Counted from the first letter of the stretch, positions 17,386 through 26,987 are shown. The stretch: DNA of 64,000 nt from Planctomycetota bacterium (GCA_026692885.1 JAPLNJ010000352.1:14174-78173); one strand, 5' to 3'. The notes: generated by a model not told the origin, from the letters alone. A program made the numbers and translations.

Positions 17386-18663
17386 ATGCACGTCATCTAC
17401 GCCGATAATAATGCCACGACTCAGGTCGCGCCCGAAGTCTGCGAGGCGATGGCGCCGTTCTTCACCGCCGACTACTTCAATCCCAGTTCGATGTACGAAC
17501 CGGCCCGGCGCACGGCCGCGGCGATCGGACAGGCCCGCCAACAGGTCGCGAGACATTTGGGTGTTACCGATCCGAAGCAGATCCTGTTCACTTCGTGCGC
17601 CACGGAGAGCAACAACACGGCCCTCTTCGGGACGGCCAAGGCCAACCCCCACCGCCGCCAGATCATCACCACGACGGTCGAGCACCCGGCGGTGCTGGAA
17701 GTCTGCAAGGATTTGGGACGTAGCGGCTACGAGGTGATCTTCCTGGAAGTCGATGGTCACGGAAATCTGGATCTGGACGAGTTCGTGCGGGTCCTGCGGC
17801 CGGAGACCCTCTTGGTCAGCATCATGCACGCGAATAATGAGACGGGCGTGATCTTTCCTATCCCCCAGCTCTCCCGGATCACGAAGGAAACCGATCCGTC
17901 GATTGTCTTCCACACGGACGCCACCCAGTCGGTAGGCAAACTCCCGCTGGATCTGGAGCAAGCCTATCGGCACGTGGATCTGCTCTCGTTCTCCGGCCAC
18001 AAGCTGCACGCGCCCAAGGGCATCGGCGGCCTGTACATCAAGCGGGGTACGCCGTGTCGACCGCTGCTGATCGGCGGGCACCAGGAGGAGGGCCGCCGGG
18101 CAGGGACCGAAAACACGCCGTACATTGTTGGGCTTGCCCGGGCTATGGAACTGGCCGCCGGATGTTTCGAAGAAGAACAGACGAAAATCCGTCGCTGGCG
18201 AGACCGGCTGGAAACCGCCCTCGAAACACTGATTCCCCACGTCCAGGTCAATGGCCGCGGGGCACCCCGGTTGCCCAATACCCTGAACGTGTCCTGCCAT
18301 TACGTAGAGGGGGAAGCACTGCTCTATCAGTTGAGCGACTGCGGGATCTGTGCCTCCAGCGGTTCCGCCTGCACGTCCGGGTCCCTGGAGCCCTCTCACG
18401 TGTTGCGCGCCATGCAAGTCCCGTTCACGGCGGTTCACGGCTCCGTGCGGTTCAGCCTCAGCCGTTACAATACGGAGTCGGATGTAGACCGGATCATCGA
18501 AGTCTTTCCCCAGATCGTGGCCAACTTGCGCAGGCTTTCCCCGTATTGGGACCAAACACTCAATCGGCCGCGCGGCGACGCGGCCGAGCTCACGCACGGT
18601 CCGCTCACGACGCGGTCGCCACCTGGACTTGAGCTCCCTCCAGACGCTCCGACAAGAGCTTGA
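17386..18663 (+). CDS. nifS: Cysteine desulfurase NifS
   Basis: This is a PLP-dependent class V aminotransferase-fold enzyme that removes sulfur from cysteine for Fe-S assembly. It shows YADNNATT at the N-terminus, the PLP lysine in SFSGHKLHAPKG and the active-site cysteine loop in SSGSACTSG. The N-terminal 385 residues match NifS/IscS length. The last 30-40 residues are Pro/Arg-rich and run past the family end, overlapping by 59 bp the convergent gene at 18605-19051. It follows nifU in the same operon. Confidence 0.93.
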   Translation: MHVIYADNNATTQVAPEVCEAMAPFFTADYFNPSSMYEPARRTAAAIGQARQQVARHLGVTDPKQILFTSCATESNNTALFGTAKANPHRRQIITTTVEHPAVLEVCKDLGRSGYEVIFLEVDGHGNLDLDEFVRVLRPETLLVSIMHANNETGVIFPIPQLSRITKETDPSIVFHTDATQSVGKLPLDLEQAYRHVDLLSFSGHKLHAPKGIGGLYIKRGTPCRPLLIGGHQEEGRRAGTENTPYIVGLARAMELAAGCFEEEQTKIRRWRDRLETALETLIPHVQVNGRGAPRLPNTLNVSCHYVEGEALLYQLSDCGICASSGSACTSGSLEPSHVLRAMQVPFTAVHGSVRFSLSRYNTESDVDRIIEVFPQIVANLRRLSPYWDQTLNRPRGDAAELTHGPLTTRSPPGLELPPDAPTRA

Positions 18664-19051
18664 TCACCTGCCCCATAATCCGGTAGCCGAGGAGCGTATC
18701 GCGTTCGCACAACTCGCGGAGCCGTTTGGCGTCCACTTTGATCAGACGCGTGGCTGTGCGGGCTGTCGCGATGCACGTGATCCGGTAGGGCTCGACCATG
18801 GCTGGCCAGCCGAGGATGTCCCCCGGCTCAAGCGTGTCGACGATGCGCCGCTCGCCATTCACCAGGGTGTATTGGATGTCCACTTTCCCGTCCACGATGA
18901 TGCTCAGGAGGTCGGCAGGTTCTCCCTCGGTGTGGATTTGGATACCTGCCGGAACCGCCCCTTCCTCGGCGATCAAGGCCACGGCCTTCAGGGTCTCCTC
19001 CGCGATGGTTGCGAAGCAGGGATACCGACGTAACAGTTCTGGCGAGATCAT
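18605..19051 (-). CDS. Cyclic nucleotide-binding domain protein
   Basis: The start at 19051 is fixed by a GGAGG nine bases upstream; the longer frame to 19099 lacks such a site. The 148-residue protein is a single cyclic nucleotide-binding (CRP/PKA-type) domain: a short helix, then strands with GIQIHTEGEPADLLSIIVDG, the GDILGWPAM phosphate-binding-cassette region and a C-terminal helix. There is no DNA-binding helix-turn-helix, so it is not a transcription factor of the CRP type. The conserved Arg of the cassette is not obvious, so ligand binding is uncertain. Its 3' end overlaps the tail of nifS. Confidence 0.8.
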   Translation of the reverse strand: MISPELLRRYPCFATIAEETLKAVALIAEEGAVPAGIQIHTEGEPADLLSIIVDGKVDIQYTLVNGERRIVDTLEPGDILGWPAMVEPYRITCIATARTATRLIKVDAKRLRELCERDTLLGYRIMGQVIKLLSERLEGAQVQVATAS

Positions 19052-19260
19052 GACTGTTCCTCCGCAGACTTGCTTATTGAATCTTTTCCCGCCCATCATG
19101 CTACCGAAGCGGATGGGGTCGCACCAGAGTGGCAGTGTCGGAAATCATCAGACACCAGGCGTGGGCTTGGATGGGTTGGTCTAACCTGGCCAGCCCATTT
19201 TTCTTGTCGCGGTCGGACGGCGGCCACCGGGTCCGTAGGCACCGCGCAAGGCATTTGGCC

Positions 19261-19386
19261 CTAGTGCCTTCAAGGCTAGAAAGTGGGGTAAGCATCCTGC
19301 TTGCCTTTCGATTCGTCGTGTCAAACGCAAGCTGGAAGCTTGCGCCACCGCATCGGTCACCCCAAGATTAGGCCTTGACGCCCTAG
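19261..19386. repeat. CTAG-ended palindromic element, copy 2 (126 bp)
   Basis: It begins CTAGTGCCTTCAAGGCTAG and ends with the inverted ATTAGGCCTTGACGCCCTAG, with inner GTGGGGT/ACCCC arms. It is the short relative of the element at 10899-11175. The core holds a GCAAGCTGGAAGCTTGCG hairpin. The rest of the region 19052-19579 has no gene. At 19460-19505 there is a small TCGCTCCGCGAGATGA hairpin. Confidence 0.7.
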
Positions 19387-19579
19387 TGCGATCGTCCGGA
19401 CTCTTGCTATCCTGGACGCTTAGGATCGCGAAAGAAATAACTGTCGCAAGAATGTGGTCATCTCGCTCCGCGAGATGACATGCCATCACGCGGAGCGTGA
19501 TGGCTACTTTGAAGACCCGACACTAATTCATTTCGCGGTCCTTAGGCCAATCGTTGGCACACATCCTTGGAGACATCGT

Positions 19580-21481
19580 ATGAAGCGACTTGTGGCATTT
19601 CTGTGGCTGGTGGTCGGTGGGATTCTGGTGCAGACCGGGGCCTTGGCCCAGACGCGAGACCGCGCCAGCGTCCCGGAGAAGGACCTCTGGAAGCTCGAAG
19701 ACATCTACGCCTCCGACGCGGCCTGGGTGGCAGCCAAAGAGAAACTTACCGGCCAGTTCGATCGCGTGCTGGCCTTCCAGGGCCAGCTGGCAAGCTCGCC
19801 CCGTCAACTCCTGGCCTGCCTGCAACTCGACAGTGAGATCAGTCGGGAACTCGAGCGTCTGTCCTCCTACGCCTCGATGAAGTCCGATCAGGACACGCGG
19901 GTCGCGAACTACCAGGGCCTGAAAGAAGAACTCCAGAAACTGGCCACCGACTACCGGTCGAAGGCCTCGTTCATCGCCCCGGAGGTCGTCGCCCTGGACC
20001 AAGCCACGATTGAGGCCTGGCTCGCGCAAGAGGCGGGCCTGCGCATCTACAAGATGTATCTGAACGATCTGCAGCGCACCAAGTCGCACCGCCTGTCGAC
20101 CAAGGAAGAGAAGCTACTGGCCGAGGCCGGCCTGATGGCGTCCGCGCCCCTCTCGGCCTACAAGATCCTGAGCAACGCGGAACTACCGTTTCCGCCCATC
20201 ACGCTCTCCGACGGGACGCAGGCCACCCTGAACCAAGCCGGCTACGCCAAGTACCGCGTGGTGCGCAACGCGGCCGATCGCGAGGCCGTGTTCCAGACGT
20301 TCTTCGGGACGATGGACAAGTTCCAGCAGACCTTCGGCAGCCTACTTTCCTCGCAAGTCAAAGAGCATACGTTCTACTCGCGAGCGCGGAATTATGACTC
20401 CTCCCTGCACCGGGCGCTGGACAGCAACAACATTCCCGTCGGGGTCTACCACGCGCTGATCCAGGGCGTCCACAAGCACCTGGGCTCCTTCCATCGCTAT
20501 CTGCGTTTGAAGCAACGGATGCTGAGCGTCGCGCAGCTCAAGTACTCCGACCTGTACGCGCCGGTGGTGAAGGAGGTGGATCTGGAATACTCGTATGCAG
20601 CGGCCGAACGACTGGTTTTGGACGCCCTCCAACCGCTGGGCGAGGATTACACCCGCATCGTCAAACGGGCCTTCGACGAGCGTTGGATCGACGTATTTCC
20701 CACCCCGGCCAAGCGGTCCGGTGCCTACTGTCATGGCTGCTACGACGTCCATCCCTACGTGCTGCTGAACTACAACGGCCAGTACCACGACGTCAGCACG
20801 CTGGCCCACGAACTGGGCCATGCCATGCACAGCTACTATTCCAACAAGACCCAACCGTATGCCACGGCGGACTACGCCACGTTTGTCGCCGAGGTGGCTT
20901 CGACGCTGAACGAAGCCTTGCTGATGGACAAGCTGCTCCGGAGCGAGGGCGATGACAATGTGAAACTCTCGCTGCTGATGAATTACTTGGACGGCGTCAA
21001 GGGCACCGTGTTCCGCCAGACGCAGTTCGCCGAATTCGAACTGGCCATTCACGAGAAGGCCGCACAAGGCGAACCGCTGACCGGTGAGGCGCTGACCCGA
21101 CTGTACGGCGAAATCCTCAAGCAGTACTACGGCCACGACCAAGGCATCTGTCAAGTCGACCCGCGGTATTTCGTCGAATGGACGGCCGTACCACACTTCT
21201 ACTTAGATTTCTACGTCTACCAATACTCCACCTCCTTCACGGCTTCGACGACCCTGTCGGAGAAGATCTTGAAGGGCGAGTCAGGAGCGGTCCAGCGAAC
21301 CCTGGATTTTCTCTCGGCCGGAGGATCCGATTATCCGGTCGCCATCTTGAAGAAAGCCGGTGTGGACATGTTGACGAGCGACCCGCTGGACAACACCATG
21401 ACGATGATGAACCGCGTGATGGATCAGATCGAGGCGATCTTGGCGAAGAAAGCGGACCACGGGGCCGCTAAGATCAAGTAA
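19580..21481 (+). CDS. pepF: Exported oligoendopeptidase F (M3 family metallopeptidase)
   Basis: The start is placed at the ATG at 19580, which gives a signal peptide (MKRLVAFLWLVVGG...TGALAQ) and has GGAG upstream; 42 in-frame upstream codons have no family features. The mature protein matches PepF: an N-terminal helical domain and the zinc motif HELGH at residues 410-414 (in TLAHELGHAMHSYY), with a downstream Glu helix in FVAEVASTLNEAL. It cleaves oligopeptides. The export signal is unusual relative to cytoplasmic PepF enzymes of Firmicutes. It is followed 19 bp later by a Tat-exported protein. Confidence 0.92.
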   Translation: MKRLVAFLWLVVGGILVQTGALAQTRDRASVPEKDLWKLEDIYASDAAWVAAKEKLTGQFDRVLAFQGQLASSPRQLLACLQLDSEISRELERLSSYASMKSDQDTRVANYQGLKEELQKLATDYRSKASFIAPEVVALDQATIEAWLAQEAGLRIYKMYLNDLQRTKSHRLSTKEEKLLAEAGLMASAPLSAYKILSNAELPFPPITLSDGTQATLNQAGYAKYRVVRNAADREAVFQTFFGTMDKFQQTFGSLLSSQVKEHTFYSRARNYDSSLHRALDSNNIPVGVYHALIQGVHKHLGSFHRYLRLKQRMLSVAQLKYSDLYAPVVKEVDLEYSYAAAERLVLDALQPLGEDYTRIVKRAFDERWIDVFPTPAKRSGAYCHGCYDVHPYVLLNYNGQYHDVSTLAHELGHAMHSYYSNKTQPYATADYATFVAEVASTLNEALLMDKLLRSEGDDNVKLSLLMNYLDGVKGTVFRQTQFAEFELAIHEKAAQGEPLTGEALTRLYGEILKQYYGHDQGICQVDPRYFVEWTAVPHFYLDFYVYQYSTSFTASTTLSEKILKGESGAVQRTLDFLSAGGSDYPVAILKKAGVDMLTSDPLDNTMTMMNRVMDQIEAILAKKADHGAAKIK

Positions 21482-21499
21482 CTTTGCGGAGGTAGAACC

Positions 21500-22501
21500 A
21501 TGTCGGAGTCGAAAGTTGCCAGCCGTCGTGAATTCTTGAATCGGTCGTTGCTCGCGGCGGGAGCACTGGCGGCCGTGGAGTCCGGGGCGCGTGGGCTCGC
21601 CGCCGAGCCGGTTGCCGGCACCGACGCCCCGCCAGCGGCGACGAAGCCGGGCGAGTTCCCTTGCGGGTCGATCGGCAAAGCCACCATCAGTCGCGTGATG
21701 CTGGGCGGCAACCTGGTGTCGGGCTGCATGCACTCGCGAGACCTGCACTACGTCGGGCAACTGTTCCGCGCTTATGCCAACGAACAGAAGATCTTGGAAA
21801 CGCTCAAACTGGCCGAAGAACACGGGATCAACACGGTCTTCGAGACAGGTGGTAACTTCGTGCAGAAGTACAACCGCGAATACCACGGGCACATGCAGTT
21901 CATTCCCCATATCCAGGTCGATCTCACTCAGACCGAGGAGTCGCTGAAGGATCATATCAAACAGCAGGTGGACTCGGGCGCGGTGGCCCTGTACGTGTGG
22001 GGGGTGGCGGGCGATTCGCTGGTCAAGGCCGGCGCGGTCGAGCGCCTCGCCAAGGCCGTCGAATTGGCCAAGGTACATGGGCTGCCGGTCGGCGTCGGCG
22101 GCCATTCACTGCTGGTACCGATGGAGTGCGAGAAACGTCAGGTGCCGTGCGACTTCTACGTCAAGACGTTCCACAGCGACGACTATCCGTCGGCCACCCC
22201 GAAAGAACTCCGCAAGGAATTCATCTGGCTGACGGGCGGGAAGGGCTGGTACGACAACATGTGGTGTATCAACCCCGAAGAGACGATCGAGTTTATGAAG
22301 ACGGTGACGAAGCCGTGGATCGCCTTCAAGGTGCTGGCCGCCGGAGCCATTCTCCCGCGTCAGGGTTTCTCGCATGCCTTCAAGAACGGGGCGGACTTCA
22401 TCGCCGTGGGCATGTTCGACTTCCAGATCAAAGAGAATTGCGAAATCGCCACCAAGGTCGTCCGAGCTTTCAAGGACCGCGAACGGCCGTGGCGGGCGTA
22501 G
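21500..22501 (+). CDS. Tat-exported aldo/keto reductase-like TIM-barrel protein
   Basis: This 333-residue protein starts after a clear GGAGG. Its N-terminus has a twin-arginine signal, SRREFLNRSLLAAGALAA. The mature part opens with ATISRVMLGGNLVSG and TLKLAEEHGINTVFET, which resemble aldo/keto reductase beta-alpha units, but the usual Tyr/Lys/His active-site set is not evident. It ends with a repeat-like KVVRAFKDRERP helix. It may bind a substrate in a TIM-barrel fold in the periplasm. The function is not known. It is probably cotranscribed with pepF. Confidence 0.75.
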   Translation: MSESKVASRREFLNRSLLAAGALAAVESGARGLAAEPVAGTDAPPAATKPGEFPCGSIGKATISRVMLGGNLVSGCMHSRDLHYVGQLFRAYANEQKILETLKLAEEHGINTVFETGGNFVQKYNREYHGHMQFIPHIQVDLTQTEESLKDHIKQQVDSGAVALYVWGVAGDSLVKAGAVERLAKAVELAKVHGLPVGVGGHSLLVPMECEKRQVPCDFYVKTFHSDDYPSATPKELRKEFIWLTGGKGWYDNMWCINPEETIEFMKTVTKPWIAFKVLAAGAILPRQGFSHAFKNGADFIAVGMFDFQIKENCEIATKVVRAFKDRERPWRA

Positions 22502-22514
22502 GGCCGCAACCCGA

Positions 22515-22771
22515 GTAGGTCAGGCTTTCCAGCCTGACGCGAATCGCTCTGGTGACGAGACTCTGCCTCGCAACCCGCTGGCAGCGAGGCTTCGCCTCGT
22601 AAGCAGGCCGGCGGAGCCGGCAACGCAGTACGTTCCCAGGCAGAGCCTGGGAACGAGGGGGTGGCGACGGCGGCTGGACGATCGGCGCACCGTCGTCACC
22701 CGCAAGCGGGTATCCGGCTCTCGGCTAAACGACGTGAGACCACCCCGTCGGCGGGCACCGCGGTTGCGCGA
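22515..22771. repeat. Intergenic cluster of palindromic repeats
   Basis: A GTAGGTCAGGCTTTCC palindrome lies at 22515-22538. It is followed by hairpins GCGAGGCTTCGCCTCG (about 22585-22600) and CCGGCGGAGCCGG (about 22609-22621), and a GTTCCCAGGCAGAGCCTGGGAAC palindrome at about 22633-22655. No gene is present. These lie between two convergent genes. Confidence 0.65.
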
Positions 22772-23797
22772 TCAGCGCGGTTTCTTTGCCCGCCGCCGCG
22801 GGACCGGCACCGTTTGAGGCGCCACCGCGGCTTCGGTCGGTGTCGCGGCACGAGCTGACTTCCGAGGCTTCCGGCCGGCCTTCGGGGCTGTCACCGTCCC
22901 GGCGGCGGGGACATCCGAAGGATGGATCGAGGCCGTGGCCGCCTTAACAGGACGACGACGGCCCGCAGCGTCTTGCTTGGCAGCCCCGTTCGTCTTCTTG
23001 GTCTTCTTGGCGGACGAAGGCTTGGTGGTGCGTCCCTTGCGCGAGGTTGAGGGACGCTCGGCCTGGTCGTCTTCCCCCGGCGCCGGCACTTCCAAGTCGA
23101 TGCCGAACAATTCGCCCAGCTGGCCGGTGGCCAGGGACGAGCTATCTCCGGCGCCCAACGCCCGATCCAGATTACCGTCCGCCAGAGCGTGGGCGATCAA
23201 TTCGTGATGCTCCACGCCGCGCAAGGTGAACAGCGATTCCGGCGAGTTGTCCAGCCGCGAGCCAACGCCGTACAGGACCGCGGCGAGGTGCTTGCACATA
23301 TAGGCCGAGTCCGGGCAACTGCACTGGAACTTGATTTCCTTCGGTGCCGGGAACAGACCGTCCTGCGGCCGGCACAGACGCTCCATTGTGGACTTGGCAA
23401 AGCGGCCTTGTAACAAGTCCAGCAGCGAATCGATGCTCTGACCGCAGTCGAGTTTGATGGCCTTCCAGGTTGCCGCCGCCAACGGTTTGATCTCAATCTT
23501 GATGTGGTAGACTTCGGAGCCGCTGACGATCGCCTTGATCAATCCCCGTTCGATCTGCAGGTCGATGACCGAACCGTTGCGAACGTAGGTGCGGCCGCGG
23601 GGCAAGCGGTTGTCATAATCGCTGTAGCCCTCCAGGTTCTCGCACCAGGCCTGGCCCCAAAACGTGTTGGCAATCGTGCGGCCGGAGATTTCGACCGGAC
23701 ACAGCTTCCGCCCACCTTTGGCCAGCTTGGCCGCGTACCTGCGCGACTTGGCCTGCCGCTCTGCTACCGATACGTAGGGTGCCCACTGCCGATACAT
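22772..23797 (-). CDS. SWIM zinc finger protein
   Basis: This 341-residue protein has the SWIM motif CxCx6CxH at Cys159, Cys161, Cys168 and His170 (QCSCPDSAYMCKH). The N-terminal half matches the SWIM proteins that commonly neighbour SNF2 helicases (WAPYVSVAERQAK; GRTIANTFWGQAWCENLE). The C-terminal 110 residues are low-complexity, rich in Lys, Pro and Ala, with several basic clusters, and probably disordered and nucleic-acid binding. It lies downstream of the SNF2 helicase gene on the same strand, an arrangement seen in many bacteria, so the two proteins probably act together on DNA. Confidence 0.87.
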   Translation of the reverse strand: MYRQWAPYVSVAERQAKSRRYAAKLAKGGRKLCPVEISGRTIANTFWGQAWCENLEGYSDYDNRLPRGRTYVRNGSVIDLQIERGLIKAIVSGSEVYHIKIEIKPLAAATWKAIKLDCGQSIDSLLDLLQGRFAKSTMERLCRPQDGLFPAPKEIKFQCSCPDSAYMCKHLAAVLYGVGSRLDNSPESLFTLRGVEHHELIAHALADGNLDRALGAGDSSSLATGQLGELFGIDLEVPAPGEDDQAERPSTSRKGRTTKPSSAKKTKKTNGAAKQDAAGRRRPVKAATASIHPSDVPAAGTVTAPKAGRKPRKSARAATPTEAAVAPQTVPVPRRRAKKPR

Positions 23798-23890
23798 GGA
23801 TCTTCTCCTTAGTGCCTGTCAAGAAGCGACTCCGTGATTTCTTCGTAGAGCGGACTGTTGTCCACTGCTGTGAACATCTTCACGCCGCTC

Positions 23891-24000
23891 TCGTTCCCAC
23901 GCTCCGCGTGGGAACGCAAGTGTTTTGACGCTCCGCGTCGTCTGCCCAAGGACGCAGAGCGTCCGTGGCTTGCGTTCCGACGCAGAGCGTCGGAACGAGA
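23891..24000. repeat. GTTCCCACGC-type palindromic repeat
   Basis: The arms CGTTCCCACGCTCCGCGTGGGAACG are followed by further inverted segments (GACGCTCCGCGTC, GACGCAGAGCGTC) and a closing CGTTCCGACGC...CGGAACG. A relative lies at 43912-44016, where it is read as part of a kinase gene. Confidence 0.75.
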
Positions 24001-24042
24001 AACTAGCACGACGGACCAAGCTCGGACAAGCCCGAATCTCCT

Positions 24043-26943
24043 TCATTCGCCGGTTGTGGCTCGCGTGATGTCGAGTGATACAAAATGCAACAACTGGTCG
24101 TCGCTCATCTCGGTCAACAACGTTTCCCCGCCCTGGCGGAGCAATTGATCAGCCAATTGCTGTTTGTCGCGAATCATCTGGTCGATACGTTCTTCCACCG
24201 TCCCGCGGCAGACGAACTTGTGGACCAGCACGTTCTTTTTCTGGCCGATCCGAAAGGCGCGGTCGGTGGCTTGGTTCTCCACGGCCGGATTCCACCAGCG
24301 GTCGAAGTGGATCACGTGCGAGGCGGCTGTCAGATTCAGGCCGCTGCCGCCGGCCTTGACCGAGATCACGAAAAACGGCGGTCCGCGATCGTCCTGGAAT
24401 GTCCGCACGAGCTCGGAGCGTTTCCGCACGGGGATCCCGCCGTGCAGCACGAGGCCGGGCCGGCCGAACACACTCGCCAGAAACTCAGCCAACGGCTCGG
24501 TCAGCGACTGGAACTGTGTGAACACCAGCGCCTTCTCATGCCGTTCGACAATCGGTTGACAAATCTGCTCCAGCCGCTGGAACTTACCGCTATCGGCCGG
24601 AGCGAACGGCGGTTGGCCCAGATATTGCGCCGGATGGTTGCAGATCTGTTTGAGTTGCATCAGGACCGACAGGACCAGCCCGCGGCGGGCCATGCCGTCG
24701 GCCGACTCCAACCGCCGCTCCAATTCGCCGACCGTCCGCTCGTACAACACAACTTGTTGCTTGGATAGTCCGCACTCGGCGCGCATCTCGGTCTTGTCGG
24801 GCAGGTCGGGTATGACCGTCGGGTCCGTCTTCATCCGCCGCAGGATGTAGGGCCGCACCAGCCGCCGCAGCGACCCGTAGGCGTGGGCGTCTTGCTGTTG
24901 GGCCAACAGTTTGACGAATTTCTTGAACTGCGATGCGGAGCCGAGCAGCCCGGGAGAGCAGAAATCGAAGAGCGACCACAAGTCGCCCAGGTGGTTCTCG
25001 ACCGGCGTTCCCGTGAGCACGACGTGGCCGGTCGCCGAAAGCTTCTTGACCGCGCGGGTCTGGGCCGAGGAGGCGTTCTTGATCGCCTGCGCTTCATCCA
25101 GGATCACCAGCCGCCAAGTCGCCTGGCCCAACCATTCCGTCTGCCGGACCAAGCCGTAGGTGGTGATCACCAGATCGAAGCCGGCCAGTTCGCGGTTGGG
25201 CTGGGCCGCTACGCGGTCCAACGTTTCCGCACTGCACTCCGAGCGATGCGCGTAAAACACGCGGAGCGTGGGCCCGAAACGTTCCAGCTCCTGTCTCCAG
25301 TTACCGATCAACGACGCTGGCACGACCAGCAAACTGGGCCGGGTGTGGGCCGACAGAGGTTCGCTCTTCGGTGGGGGCTTGGCGAGCGGGGGGCGTATTG
25401 AGTCCAGCGCAGTTAATGGAACTTTGAGCTGGGAGGGCGAGGCTCCTGCCGAGCCAGGGGCCGCGTCCGGCTTGGCAGGAGCCTCGCCCTCCCATTCCAT
25501 GGGCAACCTAGGACTCAATAAGTCCCCACCGCCGGCCGACGGCGGCGATTCCCGTTTCAATTGCAGCAGCAGGTCGATGACCTGGATCGTCTTGCCCAGC
25601 CCCATGTCGTCGGCCAGGCACGCCCCCAGTCCCAGGCGGGTCATGAACCACAGCCAGCGCACGCCGTCCGCCTGATACGGCCGGAGCGTAGCCTGCAGAT
25701 CGCGGCCTGGCTGGCAGCCCGACACGCCGCGCGGATCGCGGATCTTTTCCAGCGTCTCGCGCAGCCACTGGCCGGCCGTAATGCGGGACCAGTCGGCGCA
25801 ACGGCCTTCGTCGTCGTCGACCGTGCCTGGCGTAGCTCCCGCCAGGAGCCGCATGCCCTGGATGAAATCGACGCCGTCCGCATGTTCGGCTTCCAGCCGC
25901 CCCCAGTGCGTCAACGCCTCCTGCAGCCGCTGCTGGTCCACCTCCACCCAGCGGCCCCGCAGGAGTACCAAGCCCTCGGTGGCCTGCAAGATCCGGCGCC
26001 GTTCCTCGTCGGTCAGCGGTTGGCCGTCGAAGGCCAGCTCGACACGGAAATCCAACAAGCCGTCCAGCCCCAGCCGGTCCGTCGGTTGTTGGCCGATCCG
26101 CACCTGGACCTGCGGACGCGGCGGGCTCTTGGCGTTCCACCAATCGGGCACGCGCACGACTAGCCCGCAGGCTTCCAACCGCGGTACGTCCACCAAGAGC
26201 CGGTGCGCCTGAAGGATCGTCCAAGCCTGCGGATGAAACAGGGCTTTGGTGTCGAGCAGTTCACGCACCAACGAACTGGCGGTGGCGGCCTGACGCACGG
26301 GTTCCAGTAACGCGGCCAACTTGGTTTGGTTCTTGGTACCGGCATACTGCTTCAAGGCTTCACCCAGCGGCAGGTGCTGCAGGCGTGCCTTGCTCGACAG
26401 GCGGTGCGCGTAGGTGGCCAGAAACGCGAACGGCCGGTCGGGGTTACTTTTGTTCTCGGCCAGATGCAACGTGACCCGGCCCAGCAGATGCCACAGGGGA
26501 CTTAGCCCGCGGAGGTAGGCCTGCGGCCCGTCGGCATGCTGCCGCGCTCGCTGCACCACCAGTTCGCGGAGTTCGCCCCACAGCCGCTGCAGCAAATCGA
26601 CGGTCACATACTCGAGGCCGCGCATGGGCGGCGCGTCGCCGATCAGGAACGCCAGTTGGTCGTCCGGTGGGGTCGGCACGTCGTGCCAAAGCTCCACCGG
26701 TTGTTCCCCGAATTGACAGAACTCATGGAATAGTTGCCGGGCGAAGTCTCGCCAGAAGACGAAGCCGGGCGGCAACTGCTGCTCCAACCCCCGCGAGGCC
26801 AGATACAGCAAGCCCTCGGCCGACGACGGCTCGAACGCTGCTTGCAGTGGGCCCGCCACCGCGGACGCGAGTTCCGGCTGCGATTGGGGGTCGTCTTCCA
26901 CCAGCAATTGTCCAGCCGGTGTGATACGGATCTGCTTGCTCAT
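24043..26943 (-). CDS. SNF2-family DNA helicase/translocase
   Basis: The start at 26943 gives MSKQIRITPAGQLLVED, typical of this family; a longer frame to 27345 lies inside the upstream gene. The protein has 966 residues. The N-terminal 430 residues are an SNF2-associated helical region. The ATPase core then shows DDMGLGKTIQV (motif I, about residue 445), LLVVPASLIGNW (Ia), DEAQAIKN (II), LTGTPVENHLGDLWSL (III) and, near the C-terminus, GGSGLNLTAA and DRAFRIGQ (V-VI). Between motifs I and Ia there is an insert of about 40 residues encoded by a palindromic repeat (see 25398-25519). It probably translocates on DNA with the SWIM partner downstream. Confidence 0.92.
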   Translation of the reverse strand: MSKQIRITPAGQLLVEDDPQSQPELASAVAGPLQAAFEPSSAEGLLYLASRGLEQQLPPGFVFWRDFARQLFHEFCQFGEQPVELWHDVPTPPDDQLAFLIGDAPPMRGLEYVTVDLLQRLWGELRELVVQRARQHADGPQAYLRGLSPLWHLLGRVTLHLAENKSNPDRPFAFLATYAHRLSSKARLQHLPLGEALKQYAGTKNQTKLAALLEPVRQAATASSLVRELLDTKALFHPQAWTILQAHRLLVDVPRLEACGLVVRVPDWWNAKSPPRPQVQVRIGQQPTDRLGLDGLLDFRVELAFDGQPLTDEERRRILQATEGLVLLRGRWVEVDQQRLQEALTHWGRLEAEHADGVDFIQGMRLLAGATPGTVDDDEGRCADWSRITAGQWLRETLEKIRDPRGVSGCQPGRDLQATLRPYQADGVRWLWFMTRLGLGACLADDMGLGKTIQVIDLLLQLKRESPPSAGGGDLLSPRLPMEWEGEAPAKPDAAPGSAGASPSQLKVPLTALDSIRPPLAKPPPKSEPLSAHTRPSLLVVPASLIGNWRQELERFGPTLRVFYAHRSECSAETLDRVAAQPNRELAGFDLVITTYGLVRQTEWLGQATWRLVILDEAQAIKNASSAQTRAVKKLSATGHVVLTGTPVENHLGDLWSLFDFCSPGLLGSASQFKKFVKLLAQQQDAHAYGSLRRLVRPYILRRMKTDPTVIPDLPDKTEMRAECGLSKQQVVLYERTVGELERRLESADGMARRGLVLSVLMQLKQICNHPAQYLGQPPFAPADSGKFQRLEQICQPIVERHEKALVFTQFQSLTEPLAEFLASVFGRPGLVLHGGIPVRKRSELVRTFQDDRGPPFFVISVKAGGSGLNLTAASHVIHFDRWWNPAVENQATDRAFRIGQKKNVLVHKFVCRGTVEERIDQMIRDKQQLADQLLRQGGETLLTEMSDDQLLHFVSLDITRATTGE
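25398..25519. repeat. Palindromic element inside the SNF2 helicase gene, in frame
   Basis: Outer arms ATTGAGTCC/GGACTCAAT flank an inner palindrome at 25430-25494 (TGGGAGGGCGAGGCTCCTGC and its complement). It is translated in the helicase frame as a WEGEAPAKP...AGASPSQ peptide. The right side ends CAACCTAGGACTCAAT, which resembles the CAACCTAG sequence next to the elements at 10810-10902. The insert keeps the frame and contains no stop. Confidence 0.8.
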
Positions 26944-26987
26944 GCCGCCAAGATAGCGATGCGGCGAAGACGAGAACAGGGGCGGGA

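Noticed and set aside
17248..18597. Long open frame opposite nifS
   Set aside because: Antisense to a well-conserved gene with all motifs; no family features of its own.
16406..18663. nifU-nifS considered as evidence of nitrogen fixation
   Set aside because: No nitrogenase or other nif genes are in the window, and NifU/NifS-type proteins also serve general Fe-S assembly.
23891..24000. Clustered palindromes considered as a CRISPR array
   Set aside because: The units are nested inverted repeats without regular spacers of equal length.
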